From the NCBI GenBank assembly GCA_002337045.1, contig DDFF01000007.1, forward strand, positions 434,001 through 498,000: 64,000 nucleotides of DNA, in the 5' to 3' direction. A program made the position numbers and the translations under genes. This DNA is from Bacteroidetes bacterium UBA1935 (GTDB lineage: Bacteria > Bacteroidota > Bacteroidia > Chitinophagales > Chitinophagaceae). The notes beneath the pieces are model-generated. The model ran no database searches. It was given only the letters and a program-made list of their open reading frames with translations, and was not told the origin of the DNA. This document shows positions 51,128-61,006 of the stretch, piece by piece (within the stretch, counting starts at the first letter, position 1; the number at the start of each line of letters is the position of its first letter).

Positions 51128-51487
51128 TTAAGCGTTAGCTGTTTCAGCTACTTTGTTGCGCTTTTTAGCATTGTAAGCCACAGCGTATTTGTCAAGACGG
51201 GTAATCATATGACGCATGATGCTTTCATCACGGTTCATCTGAATTTCCATTTTTGCATTTACGTCTGTTGCTGCTTTGTACTCAAGCACCCAATAAAGAC
51301 CTGTTGTTTTTTTGCTGATCGGATAAGCAAGTGAACGAAGTCCCCATGCATCCTGGTGTACGATATCGCCACCATTTTCTTTGATGAAGTCTGCAAACTT
51401 CTTCTGAGCTGCTTTGAATTCATCTTCAGCCAGAACCGGCGTAAAGATTACCATCAGCTCATAGCTTTGAAGGTTTTGTGTTGCCAT
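51128..51487 (-). CDS. rpsF: 30S ribosomal protein bS6
   Basis: This 119-residue protein has the bS6 fold: LQSYELMVIFTPVLAEDEFK and LRSLAYPISKKTTGLYWVLEYKA, and a late MNRDESIMRHMITRLDK. It forms a heterodimer with bS18. It opens the operon, with a strong promoter 100 bases upstream and a structured leader between that may be a bS6:bS18-binding autoregulatory element, as described for S6 leaders in other groups. The C-terminal tail is shorter than in E. coli. Confidence 0.96.
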   Translation of the reverse strand: MATQNLQSYELMVIFTPVLAEDEFKAAQKKFADFIKENGGDIVHQDAWGLRSLAYPISKKTTGLYWVLEYKAATDVNAKMEIQMNRDESIMRHMITRLDKYAVAYNAKKRNKVAETANA

Positions 51488-51580
51488 AAAAACTTTAAAT
51501 AGTTAAAAAATAATCCCACTCATCCGGCAAACAACTTTTGGATATCTAGACCCGAGGGTTTTGACAGCCGGACAAAATTT
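51488..51580 (-). promoter_or_regulatory. Structured 5' leader of rpsF (candidate bS6:bS18 autoregulatory RNA)
   Basis: Between the promoter and the rpsF ATG lies a leader of about 93 bases. Its two ends pair as TCCGGC (51567-51572) with GCCGGA (51523-51528). Inside is a small hairpin ACCCTCGGGT (51550-51559). bS6:bS18 autoregulatory leaders carry CCG and ACC elements in this kind of context, and an S6-Flavo leader is known in Bacteroidota. Pairing is by eye. Confidence 0.5.
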
Positions 51581-51587
51581 GGGACTG

Positions 51588-51619
51588 CAAAGGTAAGGGG
51601 AAAAGCCTGAATTGACAAA
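51588..51619 (-). promoter_or_regulatory. Bacteroidota-type promoter of the rpsF operon
   Basis: On the minus strand TTTG (51616-51619) and TACCTTTG (51588-51595) are 20 bases apart, an exact match to the Bacteroidota consensus. Confidence 0.83.
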
Positions 51620-51734
51620 GAAAACCTAGGCTTTTTAATAATGTGTGCTAGTAAGTAGCCTGAAATATGACAATTCCATTAGAAAAGCACAGATATAATG
51701 ATTGTATTTTTATACAAGTACCAACGCAATATGT

Positions 51735-53687
51735 ATGAAACAGCTATATATCCTATTATTATGCAGTCTATTCGCCTTGCAGACATCTGCTCAAAACATA
51801 TTATTTCAGGACAATTTTGAGAGTTATCAAAACTATGTATTCGGCAGCAAATGGGTAGCCAACCCGTCTTGGAGGCCAGGTGTAATGTATTTAGTTACCG
51901 GCTCTGCAGATACAGCTTGCCTCTGCAATGAAAATCATAATAACATAGCCAATTTGCGAGTTGCCGGGTTATCAGACTGTACACATTCAGATTTGCTGCC
52001 ATTTAATTCTAATAAAAATCCAGACGAATGGCTAAAGACAGCTACTATTAATCTGAGTACCGTAACAAAAGCATGGCTAAAGTATGACTCCTATTTTCGT
52101 CAAGGAAATTATAAGGGCGTATATGAAAGTGCATCGGTATTAATTTCTATTAACGGTGGTAATACATGGACATTAGTACAAAGTGTAGCCAAGAATAAAA
52201 CTATGGGAGCCATGGAAACATATTATGTTGATTTGAGCGCATATACAGGCAATACAGATGTGCGAATAGGCTTCAGATTTATGGATAATAATGTACAAAA
52301 TGGCGGTTGGGCCATAGACAATGTTTCTGTTTTTGAGCCTGCGAACAAGGACCTGAGCCTGATAAACATTAGTCCGGAAAACGAAAAATACGGTTATATC
52401 GCAGTAAACACGAGCTATCAACACGATTTTATTGTACAAAACATGGGGGTAGATACAGTTAAGTCATTTGTTGCGTGTTACCAACAAATGGGTAAAGGCT
52501 TATTTACAGATACCGTACAAAATGTTGCTATTGCCCCATTTGAAAAATATAGCTATAAACATCGCATTCCTGATACTGTATCTACTAACAACAGATACAT
52601 AGTAAAAGCCTGGGTGAAACTGGACGGAGATATTATTACAAGAAATGATTCAACAACTGGCATTATTACTGGCGTACCTTTTCTACCCAAAAAAATAGTA
52701 GTTGTTGAAGAAGGTACCGGAACATGGCACTACCTGTCTCCTAAGGGGCATGTCCTGATGAAGGAGCTTGCAACACAAGATGTAAATGTATGCCAAATAG
52801 CAGTACATGATACGGATCCAATGTGTATTGAAGAATACAATGATTATCTATACTATCGCAGCCAGCTTTTCACCCCATACTTTCTTACAGACAGGCATAT
52901 AGATACCCCCCCTGATAGTTTGATAGACATTGTAAAGAAGGAGGCGCAAAGCTTTGGTTATGCACAACTAATGGCAACAAGCCACATGGCAAACAATGTA
53001 CTTAACATAGATGCTTCAGTAAAACCAGCTATAAATATGGTTGGGGAATACCGCCTGCAATTAGTATTGACTGAAAATAAAGTAACCGGAACAGGAAGCA
53101 AATGGGACCAAGTAAATGGCTATGCTAATAATGCCAAAGGAGTGATGGGTGGATATGAAAATAAACCAAACCCTGTATCTGGCACTGATATGCAATACAA
53201 TTATGTAGCACGAAATATATCACCATCACCGGAAGGGGTGACAAATCTACCAAGCACACTTGCACAGAATCAATCATACACAGTTCATTTTGAAACTGAA
53301 CTGAAACCCGAATGGGGCAAAAACAATATGCGTGCTTACATATTGTTACTTCGTCAAAATGACACCACAATTCTTAATGCAGCAAGTGTACCGTTTGCAC
53401 TATCAGTTAAGAATATCAATAATGAAGATAATATTGATGCATGGCTATACCCTAACCCAGCCGGCATGTATACCATACTTGAATTCAACTTGCTATACAA
53501 GCAAAAGGCAAGTATATACATTACAGACATTAGTGGCAGGCTGATAACGCAAACAAACGCCAAAGAATATGAGGCTGGCGTGAACAAGGAAAACCTACAA
53601 ATAAGCAACCTGCAGAATGGCATTTATTTTATAACCATTTCCACAGAAGAAGTGAAGCGAACAATGAAACTGCAGGTATTGCGCTAA
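51735..53687 (+). CDS. T9SS-secreted Omp28-like protein with a degenerate thioredoxin site
   Basis: This 650-residue protein starts at ATG 51735 with signal peptide MKQLYILLLCSLFALQTSAQ. An N-terminal beta-sandwich (about 20-200, with WLKTATINLSTVTKAWLKYD and GGWAIDNVSVFEP) is of the MAM/choice-of-anchor-like type. A linker region follows, then an Omp28-like domain opening with KKIVVVEEGTGTWHYLSPKG. In relatives this spot reads TGTWCGxCPxG; here H332 and S335 take the place of the two cysteines. A type IX sorting domain ends the protein (from about residue 580, LYPNPAG). Disulfide exchange is therefore excluded, and it would act as a binding or structural protein. Confidence 0.84.
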   Translation: MKQLYILLLCSLFALQTSAQNILFQDNFESYQNYVFGSKWVANPSWRPGVMYLVTGSADTACLCNENHNNIANLRVAGLSDCTHSDLLPFNSNKNPDEWLKTATINLSTVTKAWLKYDSYFRQGNYKGVYESASVLISINGGNTWTLVQSVAKNKTMGAMETYYVDLSAYTGNTDVRIGFRFMDNNVQNGGWAIDNVSVFEPANKDLSLINISPENEKYGYIAVNTSYQHDFIVQNMGVDTVKSFVACYQQMGKGLFTDTVQNVAIAPFEKYSYKHRIPDTVSTNNRYIVKAWVKLDGDIITRNDSTTGIITGVPFLPKKIVVVEEGTGTWHYLSPKGHVLMKELATQDVNVCQIAVHDTDPMCIEEYNDYLYYRSQLFTPYFLTDRHIDTPPDSLIDIVKKEAQSFGYAQLMATSHMANNVLNIDASVKPAINMVGEYRLQLVLTENKVTGTGSKWDQVNGYANNAKGVMGGYENKPNPVSGTDMQYNYVARNISPSPEGVTNLPSTLAQNQSYTVHFETELKPEWGKNNMRAYILLLRQNDTTILNAASVPFALSVKNINNEDNIDAWLYPNPAGMYTILEFNLLYKQKASIYITDISGRLITQTNAKEYEAGVNKENLQISNLQNGIYFITISTEEVKRTMKLQVLR

Positions 53688-53729
53688 AGAGCAATTATTT
53701 ATTTATCTTGATGTCCTTTCGCCCGCACT

Positions 53730-56177
53730 ATGTGGAAGGCATTTGTATGGTTACTTATATTGATACCCTTTGTATCATCTGCTCAGAAAGCAGATAGTAG
53801 TCGTATATCCCGAGATACTGTAAAAATGAAGGACGTGGTGGTGAGTACCAAAGTCGCCGTGAAAATCAGCGGCGATACCATCAGCTATAATGTAGATTCC
53901 CTTACAAAAAATCCCAACGCAACAGCCGAAGATGCATTGAAGAAAATACCCGGCGTAGAAATTACCCCTGAAGGTAAAATCATGGTGAATGGTAAAGAGA
54001 TGACCAAAATCTTTATCAACGGTAAAATATATACCTCTGAAGATATCAGGACATTAACCCAAAACCTACCTGCGCAGATAATAGAGAAAATGCAACTGGC
54101 CGACTGGTACGATGAAGATGCACAGTTTACAGGCATCAAAAAAGGCAGCACAGAGAAAATGCTGAACCTGAAAATCAAGAAAAACTATGAGCAAGGTATA
54201 TATGGGCAGGCAATAGCGGGTGCAGGCACAAAGAATACTTATCAGGCGGGAACGTTTACCAACTATATGAGCCATAATACACGCATCACTGCTATTGCAA
54301 AGATGAATAATACAGGCATGTCTGACGTAGGCATTACATCCAGCGGCAATGCTGATAATACCAAGACCTCGAATCCAAGTGCTACGGGGATAACAAGACG
54401 TCGCCTCGCAGATATTACTTTCTCAAATGACGCACGAGGTGAACTAAAGCTGAACGGCTCTTATAATGCATGGTATAATGGTAACAAACAAACCCAAAGT
54501 TCACTGAGGAATACCTACCTGCCGGGGGATAGCAGCCTCATACAACAACAGCAAAGAGGGGTTAGCAACAATTCATTAAACCACAGATTAAGCATCCGCA
54601 GCGACTGGGCAATAGACTCTATGGAATCATTACAGAGTGATGCGGGGTTTTCATACAGAAAGAATGATGCTATTACAAACAGTAACGATGGAACGTATTA
54701 CAACAATACAGACAACCTGAGTTTCACACGTAAATCAGATGCGAGTTCTGCAGGTGAGGGATATGGATTAAATCTGAACAACAACTACAGACGAAAATTC
54801 TATAAGCCAAAGCGTACGTTGACTGCAAATGCAAGCATCAGATACAACAAAGACAATAACATAGGAGACAACTACAACACCAACCAATACTACTACCCTG
54901 TTAGTACCAACAAAAACGATTTTGTTTCAGGAGAATACAAAACAGCTGTAAATGCCAGAGGTAATATTAGCTATAACGAGCCTGTCACTAAATATTCAAC
55001 CATGACACTAAGCTATAGCTATACATATAACAAAAACGAAAACGACAGAAATGTATCTACCATTCTGAATGGCGACAGATTTACAGACAGCATACAAAGC
55101 AGGCTGAATAATAACTACAGCAATGAGCATGGCATAAGCCTTTCCTACTACTACAACAAAGAAGATAAATTCAGATTTAGCCTACAAATGGATGCACAGC
55201 CATTTTCTCGTGGCATTTCCTTATCTGGATTCAATAATAATTATAATCTGAAACAAAATGGCGTAAACTACAGTCCGGGACTATATACACGCTACGATTT
55301 TTCCAAGACATCAAACATCAGCCTGCATTACAATGTGGCACTGAGAGTACCGGAGTTATCGCAACTGCAGGTAATCCCGGACTATCGCGACAGTCTGAAT
55401 ATATATCTTGGCAATCCCAACCTTACAGGAGAGAAAAGGCATAATGTATACCTGTATACAATGCTTGCAGATAAAAATGCAAAGTCGAGCTTTAGTATAA
55501 ATGTAAATGCGAATCTGGTACAAGACAAAGTAGTAAATGATATTACCATAACTGCAAGCAAACGTGTATCAAAACCAGTGAATGCAAACGGCTACTATAG
55601 TACAGGCATTAGCATGAACTATAACAATAAAATAAATAAGCACATCAGTTATTCACTGGCAGCAAGCGGCAACCAAAGCAGCAACATAACGATAACTAAT
55701 GGTGTGCAACAACTGATACCCAATACCACATGGGGATTGGCGGCAAGGGTATCTTTTAATAATATTGATTGGTATGAAGGTGATATCACATACAACATAA
55801 GGAACAACCGATTGACAACTATATCAGGCATTTCAAACGACCTGCAGACACATACAATTGCAGCAACAGGCACATTTATACTGCCGCTGCAATTCAGGAT
55901 TATCTACTTCATTAATTACATACATAACGAAGGGCTTACCGCATCTTACAATCCAGACTTTATGCTCTTTAACGGCACGATTGAAAAATCTTTCAATAAA
56001 CCCAAAGGTGTAACACTACGCGCACAAGGATTTGATGTTTTTAACAACTATCCTAACGTGCAGCGCACATTCGGAGACAACTATTACGAAGACCGTCAGG
56101 CAAACAGACTGGGCAGATTTTTCATCTTCTCATTAGTATATAAATTCACCTACTTCCCTTACAAAGACAAACAATAG
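53730..56177 (+). CDS. Outer-membrane beta-barrel protein with a TonB-plug-like N-terminus
   Basis: This 815-residue protein has a signal peptide (MWKAFVWLLILIPFVSS) and a plug-like domain with KMKDVVVSTK, ISYNVDSLTKNPNATAEDALKKIPGV and NGKEMTKIFINGKIYTSEDI. A long aromatic/Asn-rich barrel follows. This is the outer-membrane beta-barrel family 3 type of Bacteroidota, related to TonB receptors but without the typical CarboxypepD_reg module. The end is YKFTYFPYKDKQ, not a terminal Phe. No substrate is known. It follows the T9SS protein by 42 bases on the same strand, and its stop is 1 base from a convergent gene. Confidence 0.87.
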   Translation: MWKAFVWLLILIPFVSSAQKADSSRISRDTVKMKDVVVSTKVAVKISGDTISYNVDSLTKNPNATAEDALKKIPGVEITPEGKIMVNGKEMTKIFINGKIYTSEDIRTLTQNLPAQIIEKMQLADWYDEDAQFTGIKKGSTEKMLNLKIKKNYEQGIYGQAIAGAGTKNTYQAGTFTNYMSHNTRITAIAKMNNTGMSDVGITSSGNADNTKTSNPSATGITRRRLADITFSNDARGELKLNGSYNAWYNGNKQTQSSLRNTYLPGDSSLIQQQQRGVSNNSLNHRLSIRSDWAIDSMESLQSDAGFSYRKNDAITNSNDGTYYNNTDNLSFTRKSDASSAGEGYGLNLNNNYRRKFYKPKRTLTANASIRYNKDNNIGDNYNTNQYYYPVSTNKNDFVSGEYKTAVNARGNISYNEPVTKYSTMTLSYSYTYNKNENDRNVSTILNGDRFTDSIQSRLNNNYSNEHGISLSYYYNKEDKFRFSLQMDAQPFSRGISLSGFNNNYNLKQNGVNYSPGLYTRYDFSKTSNISLHYNVALRVPELSQLQVIPDYRDSLNIYLGNPNLTGEKRHNVYLYTMLADKNAKSSFSINVNANLVQDKVVNDITITASKRVSKPVNANGYYSTGISMNYNNKINKHISYSLAASGNQSSNITITNGVQQLIPNTTWGLAARVSFNNIDWYEGDITYNIRNNRLTTISGISNDLQTHTIAATGTFILPLQFRIIYFINYIHNEGLTASYNPDFMLFNGTIEKSFNKPKGVTLRAQGFDVFNNYPNVQRTFGDNYYEDRQANRLGRFFIFSLVYKFTYFPYKDKQ

Positions 56178-56178
56178 T

Positions 56179-56700
56179 CTATTTAGCTCTCAGCTCCTTT
56201 AATAGTTTCTTGCTTCTTGCAATAAAGCCCGGGCTCGCTCCTTGCTCCAATTGATCTTCTATAATGGCAATGAGCTCCTGTTTGATATCAGGATAATATT
56301 TTGAAAGATTAGCAAGTACTGTCATAGAGAAAGCTCTTACAGCTATTGTTTCTTTAGGGTCGGCCAACATATCAAAGCATACATTCATAACATCGCCTTG
56401 TAATTCTTCAGGTATTTCCAGAAACTGAAGTATTCGTACCACATTTCGCTTTACAGCCACATGAACACCGGGTTCCTGCATTTTGGCTATCATTTGTGGT
56501 AGCCAGGGCTTGGCCAGTTCGTAGTGCTTTTCAGCAACCACGCTCAGTACCCATGCCGCACGTTGCGCCACCCTATACTCGTCGTGCAGAAACAAATGTA
56601 TAAATGAGGCAAACCTATCAGGCTTATTGCCAATCCATTTGGCAATTTTTTCGGCCTGTTCTCTAGAATGTTTAGCCAACAATTCTATCCTGATATCCAT
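56179..56700 (-). CDS. HEAT-repeat protein
   Basis: This 173-residue protein starts at ATG 56700 (MDIRIELLAKHSREQAEKIAKWIG). It is all alpha with HEAT-like pairs (YRVAQRAAWVLSVVAEKHYEL, HVAVKRNVVRILQFLEIPEE, ETIAVRAFSMTVLANLSKYYPDI). No catalytic motif is visible, so it is likely a protein-protein adaptor. It is convergent with the barrel gene (1 base apart) and divergent from tex. The function is unknown. Confidence 0.8.
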   Translation of the reverse strand: MDIRIELLAKHSREQAEKIAKWIGNKPDRFASFIHLFLHDEYRVAQRAAWVLSVVAEKHYELAKPWLPQMIAKMQEPGVHVAVKRNVVRILQFLEIPEELQGDVMNVCFDMLADPKETIAVRAFSMTVLANLSKYYPDIKQELIAIIEDQLEQGASPGFIARSKKLLKELRAK

Positions 56701-56776
56701 ATACAAATATTATGAAAGATTTTCTTTTTTGATTTCGAAACGGGCAATTACATTCGCAGCACAAGAAATTTATACT

Positions 56777-59026
56777 ATGATAGCATTTGCCGGCGGTGTA
56801 TCCGCAAAACTAAATATCAGCCTGCAACAGGTAACAGCCGTACTGGAATTACTGAATGAAGGCGCTACTATACCATTCATTGCCCGCTACCGTAAAGATA
56901 AAACAGGCGCACTAGATGAAGTGCAAGTTCAAAACATACAAGACGAAGCAAAATTTCAACAAGAGTTTTCTGATAGGAAAGCATTTATAGAAAAGACAAT
57001 TACCGAACAGGGGAAGATGACTGAAGCCCTGCAAGATAAAATAAATGCAGCCGCAACACTGGCAGAGCTGGAAGATATATATCTGCCATACAAACCTAAG
57101 CGCAAAACAAAAGCACAAACAGCACGCGAAAACGGTCTGGAGCCTTTGGCATTGTTATTATTAGAACAAGGTAACTTAACACCATTGGAAGAAGCTGCTA
57201 AATACATAACAGAAAATGTAAAAACAGCAGATGATGCATTGCAAGGTGCAAGAGATATTATAGCAGAAACTATCAATGAAGACGCAACAGTACGTGCTAA
57301 GATGCGTAAGCTGTTTGAAGACAGCGCAACAGTACAAAGCAAAGTGTTGGCAGACAAAGAAACTGAAGGCATTAAGTATAAAGACTACTACGATTTTTCT
57401 GAGCCTGTAAGCAAAATACCATCGCACCGTATACTGGCTGTAATGCGTGGCTTTATGGAAGGTGTATTGCGTATGAGCATTGCACCTGTTGAAGAAGATG
57501 CATTGACTATTATTGAAAAGATGTATGTAAAGTCGCACAACCCAGCAGGCGAACAGGTAACAAAAGCCGTGAAAGATGCATACAGGCGTTTGCTGCAACC
57601 AAGCCTTGAGAGCGAATTTCGCATGGCACTAAAAACAAAAGGCGATGAAGAAGCCATTACTGTCTTTGCGGAAAACCTTCGTCAGTTATTACTCAGCTCT
57701 CCGTTAGGTGGTAAGCGCACACTGGCAATAGACCCCGGTTATCGTACAGGTTGTAAAGTAGTGTGCCTTGACGATAAAGGCAGCCTGAAGAAAACAGACC
57801 TGATATATATACACGAACCAGGCAAACTGGCAAGTGCAGAACACACGATCCGTGCGCTGGTAAAACAATACGATATACAAAGCATAGCAGTTGGCGATGG
57901 TACTGCTGGCAGGGAAACAGAACAATTTATTAAGAAGCTGAATCTTGGTTTGCCTATCTTCCTAGTAAATGAAGACGGCGCATCCATCTATTCGGCATCA
58001 GAAACTGCGCGTGAAGAATTCCCAGAACAAGACATCACAGTGCGTGGTGCAGTCAGCATTGGCCGCAGGTTGATGGACCCGCTTGCAGAGCTGGTGAAGA
58101 TAGACCCGAAAAGCATTGGTGTTGGTCAGTATCAGCATGATGTTAATCAGGTGCGCCTGAAAGAACGCCTTGACCAGACTGTAGTAAGCTGTGTGAACCT
58201 TGTTGGCGTGAATCTGAATACTTCCAGTAAACATCTGTTAAGTTATGTGAGTGGCATTGGCCCATCGATAGCAGACAACATTGTAAAATACCGTGACGAG
58301 ATTGGCGGGTTTACGTCTCGCAAACAACTATTGAAAGTGCCTCGCCTTGGCAATAAAGCGTATGAACAGTGTGCGGGCTTTCTGCGTATTAAAGATGGTG
58401 AAAACCCACTTGATGCAAGTGCTGTACACCCGGAGGTCTATGAAGTAGTTGCAAGAATGGCAGCAGACATGGGACTGGATGTAAAAACACTTATTGGTAA
58501 TGAACAGATAGTAAAACAACTGGACACCAAGAAATACATATCTGAAACTATTGGTGAACATACCATCAAAGATATACTGAACGAATTGAAAAAGCCGGGC
58601 CTTGACCCCCGTAGCGAAGCACAAACATTTGAGTTTGCTAATATCTACGGTATTGAAGACGTGCACGTGGGCATGATAGTACCGGGTGTTGTAACAAACA
58701 TTACACGCTTTGGTGCGTTTGTAGATATTGGCGTTAAGCAGGATGGTCTTGTACACGTTTCGGAAATATCGCATACCTATATAACGGACCCTAATGAGGC
58801 GCTGAAGCTGAACCAGAAGGTGAACGTGAAAGTATTGGAAGTTGATATGGCTCGCAAACGTATTGCGCTGTCTATCAAGCAAACAATGGAAGCACCAGTA
58901 AGACAGCCAAGACCAAACAACAGCAACAATAATAACAGGAGAAACGAACAACCAAAAGAAAAAGACCTTGGCAACATGAATATGGGGGATGCACTTAGCC
59001 TGCTTAAGAAAAAATTCGGCAAGTAG
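56777..59026 (+). CDS. tex: Tex-family RNA-binding transcriptional accessory protein
   Basis: This 749-residue protein starts at ATG 56777; the longer 56627 start overlaps the divergent HEAT gene and is rejected. It has the Tex N-domain (LLNEGATIPFIARYRKDKTGALDE), the YqgF-like fold (LAIDPGYRTGCKVVCLD), helix-hairpin-helix segments (SIADNIVKYRDEIGGFTSRKQL) and a C-terminal S1 domain (PGVVTNITRFGAFVDIGVKQ). An Asn-rich low-complexity stretch (RPNNSNNNNRRN) ends in the terminal DALSLLKKKFGK. Tex proteins bind nucleic acid and affect transcription, but the exact role is unclear. Confidence 0.93.
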   Translation: MIAFAGGVSAKLNISLQQVTAVLELLNEGATIPFIARYRKDKTGALDEVQVQNIQDEAKFQQEFSDRKAFIEKTITEQGKMTEALQDKINAAATLAELEDIYLPYKPKRKTKAQTARENGLEPLALLLLEQGNLTPLEEAAKYITENVKTADDALQGARDIIAETINEDATVRAKMRKLFEDSATVQSKVLADKETEGIKYKDYYDFSEPVSKIPSHRILAVMRGFMEGVLRMSIAPVEEDALTIIEKMYVKSHNPAGEQVTKAVKDAYRRLLQPSLESEFRMALKTKGDEEAITVFAENLRQLLLSSPLGGKRTLAIDPGYRTGCKVVCLDDKGSLKKTDLIYIHEPGKLASAEHTIRALVKQYDIQSIAVGDGTAGRETEQFIKKLNLGLPIFLVNEDGASIYSASETAREEFPEQDITVRGAVSIGRRLMDPLAELVKIDPKSIGVGQYQHDVNQVRLKERLDQTVVSCVNLVGVNLNTSSKHLLSYVSGIGPSIADNIVKYRDEIGGFTSRKQLLKVPRLGNKAYEQCAGFLRIKDGENPLDASAVHPEVYEVVARMAADMGLDVKTLIGNEQIVKQLDTKKYISETIGEHTIKDILNELKKPGLDPRSEAQTFEFANIYGIEDVHVGMIVPGVVTNITRFGAFVDIGVKQDGLVHVSEISHTYITDPNEALKLNQKVNVKVLEVDMARKRIALSIKQTMEAPVRQPRPNNSNNNNRRNEQPKEKDLGNMNMGDALSLLKKKFGK

Positions 59027-59076
59027 TGAACCAATAATAGTTGCAGTTCGTTTGTATTAGCACAATAAGAAGATAA

Positions 59077-59853
59077 ATGAACAATCATATTGAACAATTC
59101 AAAAAAGACATAGCACCACTGCGCAATCAGTTGGTAAATCATCCGCTATATCCATCCATCAAATCGCTGAAGGACATCCATTCTTTTATGGAGCATCACG
59201 TATATGCAGTGTGGGATTTTATGAGCCTGCTGAAATCGCTGCAACGCGGATTGACTTGTGTTGACACTCCTTGGTTGCCTGTTGGTAATGCAGATACCCG
59301 TTTCCTGATAAATGAAATCGTTGTGGGTGAAGAGAGTGATGTTGACGAACATGGTAATCGCACCAGCCACTTTGAATTGTACCTGCATGCAATGAAAAAT
59401 GCGGAAGCAGATACAAGTACTATCAATAAATTGATAGCTGCATTGGTGAAAGGTAAATCTGTAAATGATTCTCTCACAGAAGCAAATGCACCACAGGCTG
59501 CAAAAACATTTGTAAACAATACGTTCAGTACCATCAATACAGGCAAGCTACACGTACAGGCAGCAGTATTTACATTTGGCAGAGAAGACCTGATACCTGG
59601 TATGTTCATTAGTCTTGTAAAAGAATTGGAGCAATCATTCCCCGGTAAGCTGAATACTTTCAGGTATTATCTGGAGCGTCACATAGAAGTAGATGGCGAC
59701 CACCACTCTCATCTTGCTTACGAAATGACAGCAGCACTTTGTGGCGATGATACTGCAAAATGGCAGGAATGCCTAACATCTGTAAAAGATGCGTTGACAG
59801 CACGCATTGCATTGTGGGATGCTATTCATAGCAAGATTGCTACAGATAACTAA
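59077..59853 (+). CDS. DUF3050 protein, haem-oxygenase-like fold
   Basis: This 258-residue, helical protein matches DUF3050 in its order of blocks: SFMEHHVYAVWDFMSLLKSLQ, LINEIVVGEESD, SHFELYLHAM and YYLERHIEVDGDHHSHLAYEM. The helices hold pairs of Glu and His (E39/H40/H41, E80/E85, H98/E100/H104 and a late ERH...DGDHH) that could bind two metals, as in the diiron haem-oxygenase-like oxidases. This is inference from the residue pattern, and the family's reaction is unknown to me. It follows tex by 50 bases and overlaps the convergent acyltransferase gene by 14 bases at its 3' end. Confidence 0.8.
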   Translation: MNNHIEQFKKDIAPLRNQLVNHPLYPSIKSLKDIHSFMEHHVYAVWDFMSLLKSLQRGLTCVDTPWLPVGNADTRFLINEIVVGEESDVDEHGNRTSHFELYLHAMKNAEADTSTINKLIAALVKGKSVNDSLTEANAPQAAKTFVNNTFSTINTGKLHVQAAVFTFGREDLIPGMFISLVKELEQSFPGKLNTFRYYLERHIEVDGDHHSHLAYEMTAALCGDDTAKWQECLTSVKDALTARIALWDAIHSKIATDN

Positions 59854-61006
59854 GCCACCATTTTTTTTGTGTTGCCTTAATATTGGCAAACCAGCGGCAT
59901 GGCAAGTATAACAGGCTAACAGCAAGCAACCAAAAACAATATACCATCGGCAGCCCGAAACCCCAACCAGGTTTCGGGCTGAATATTTTTTCGCTATCTG
60001 TAAAATAGTGAATGGGCACTTTCATCATCATTGCAACCAATACAGCCATAGCGTGTATCAGGTATATATGCAGTATGTAGTAGAACATAGGCACTTTACC
60101 ATACACAGAGAAAATGTCTGTAAGTTTATTGTTAGCTTTTTCAAGCAACGGTAATACTGTAATTGCCGGGCCTATCGTCATCAGTAAATACAACAACGAT
60201 GGTGGATATTTTGAGCAATTAATAAACGACAACACAGTCCTCAACCAATGATCTTGCACCACCCATTTAGACGCATCACCATATACGTTGGTGTAGCGTA
60301 GCACAACAAACAAAAAGATGGCGCCGAGACCAATGCGGTATAATATCTTGTCTCTCTTCTGTTGCTCCAATTGCATGATAGCACCGAAGCAGTAGCCTGC
60401 AGCCATTACACCTATCCATGGCACCAATGGATATATTATCATCAACCCTGCATCATCCCCAAATGAGGTATAACCAAATTCGTGTACTACTCGCCACAAT
60501 AAGGCGTTATCACCAAACTGCTCTGCATGTATGCCATCAAGTGCATTGTGACCAAATATCATGGCAAAGCTTACTGTCAGTATCAACCAGCGCGGCATGT
60601 GGACTAACGCCGCAAGACATATCATGCTCCAACCTATAGCCCATATTACCTGCCCAACAGGATGCAGTACATCCAGATTGAACATCCAACCAGTGCGCAC
60701 AACTGTTACCTCCAGCAGCAATAACCAAAAACCACGTTTCAGTAAAAATATGGATGCTTCCTTTTTTGTTTTGCCTCTGCTTAGCGACAGAAACGCACTT
60801 GCACCAGAGAGGAATATGAATATCGGGGCACAGAAATGCGTTATCCACCTGGTGAAGAACATGGGTGTGCTTGCATATTGCAAATCTGTGGGATTGTGAG
60901 AGAAATTGCTGAAATAATCGCGCGTATGATCCAGCGCCATTATTATCATAATGATGCCTCTCAATATATCTATAGATAGAATACGCTTATTGTTAACCTC
61001 TGACAT
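59840..61006 (-). CDS. DUF1624/heparan-alpha-glucosaminide acyltransferase-like membrane protein
   Basis: This 388-residue protein has about ten hydrophobic helices. It opens with NNKRILSIDILRGIIMIIMALDHTRDYF, typical of this acyltransferase family (the family His is in ALDHTRD). Further blocks are FFTRWITHFCAPIFIFLSGASAFL and FGLYTSFG-like HEFGYTSFGDD, with YYILHIYLIHAMAVLVAM near the C-terminus. Relatives transfer acetyl groups to sugars across membranes. The substrate is unknown. Its 3' end overlaps the DUF3050 gene convergently. Confidence 0.85.
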   Translation of the reverse strand: MSEVNNKRILSIDILRGIIMIIMALDHTRDYFSNFSHNPTDLQYASTPMFFTRWITHFCAPIFIFLSGASAFLSLSRGKTKKEASIFLLKRGFWLLLLEVTVVRTGWMFNLDVLHPVGQVIWAIGWSMICLAALVHMPRWLILTVSFAMIFGHNALDGIHAEQFGDNALLWRVVHEFGYTSFGDDAGLMIIYPLVPWIGVMAAGYCFGAIMQLEQQKRDKILYRIGLGAIFLFVVLRYTNVYGDASKWVVQDHWLRTVLSFINCSKYPPSLLYLLMTIGPAITVLPLLEKANNKLTDIFSVYGKVPMFYYILHIYLIHAMAVLVAMMMKVPIHYFTDSEKIFSPKPGWGFGLPMVYCFWLLAVSLLYLPCRWFANIKATQKKWWLSYL

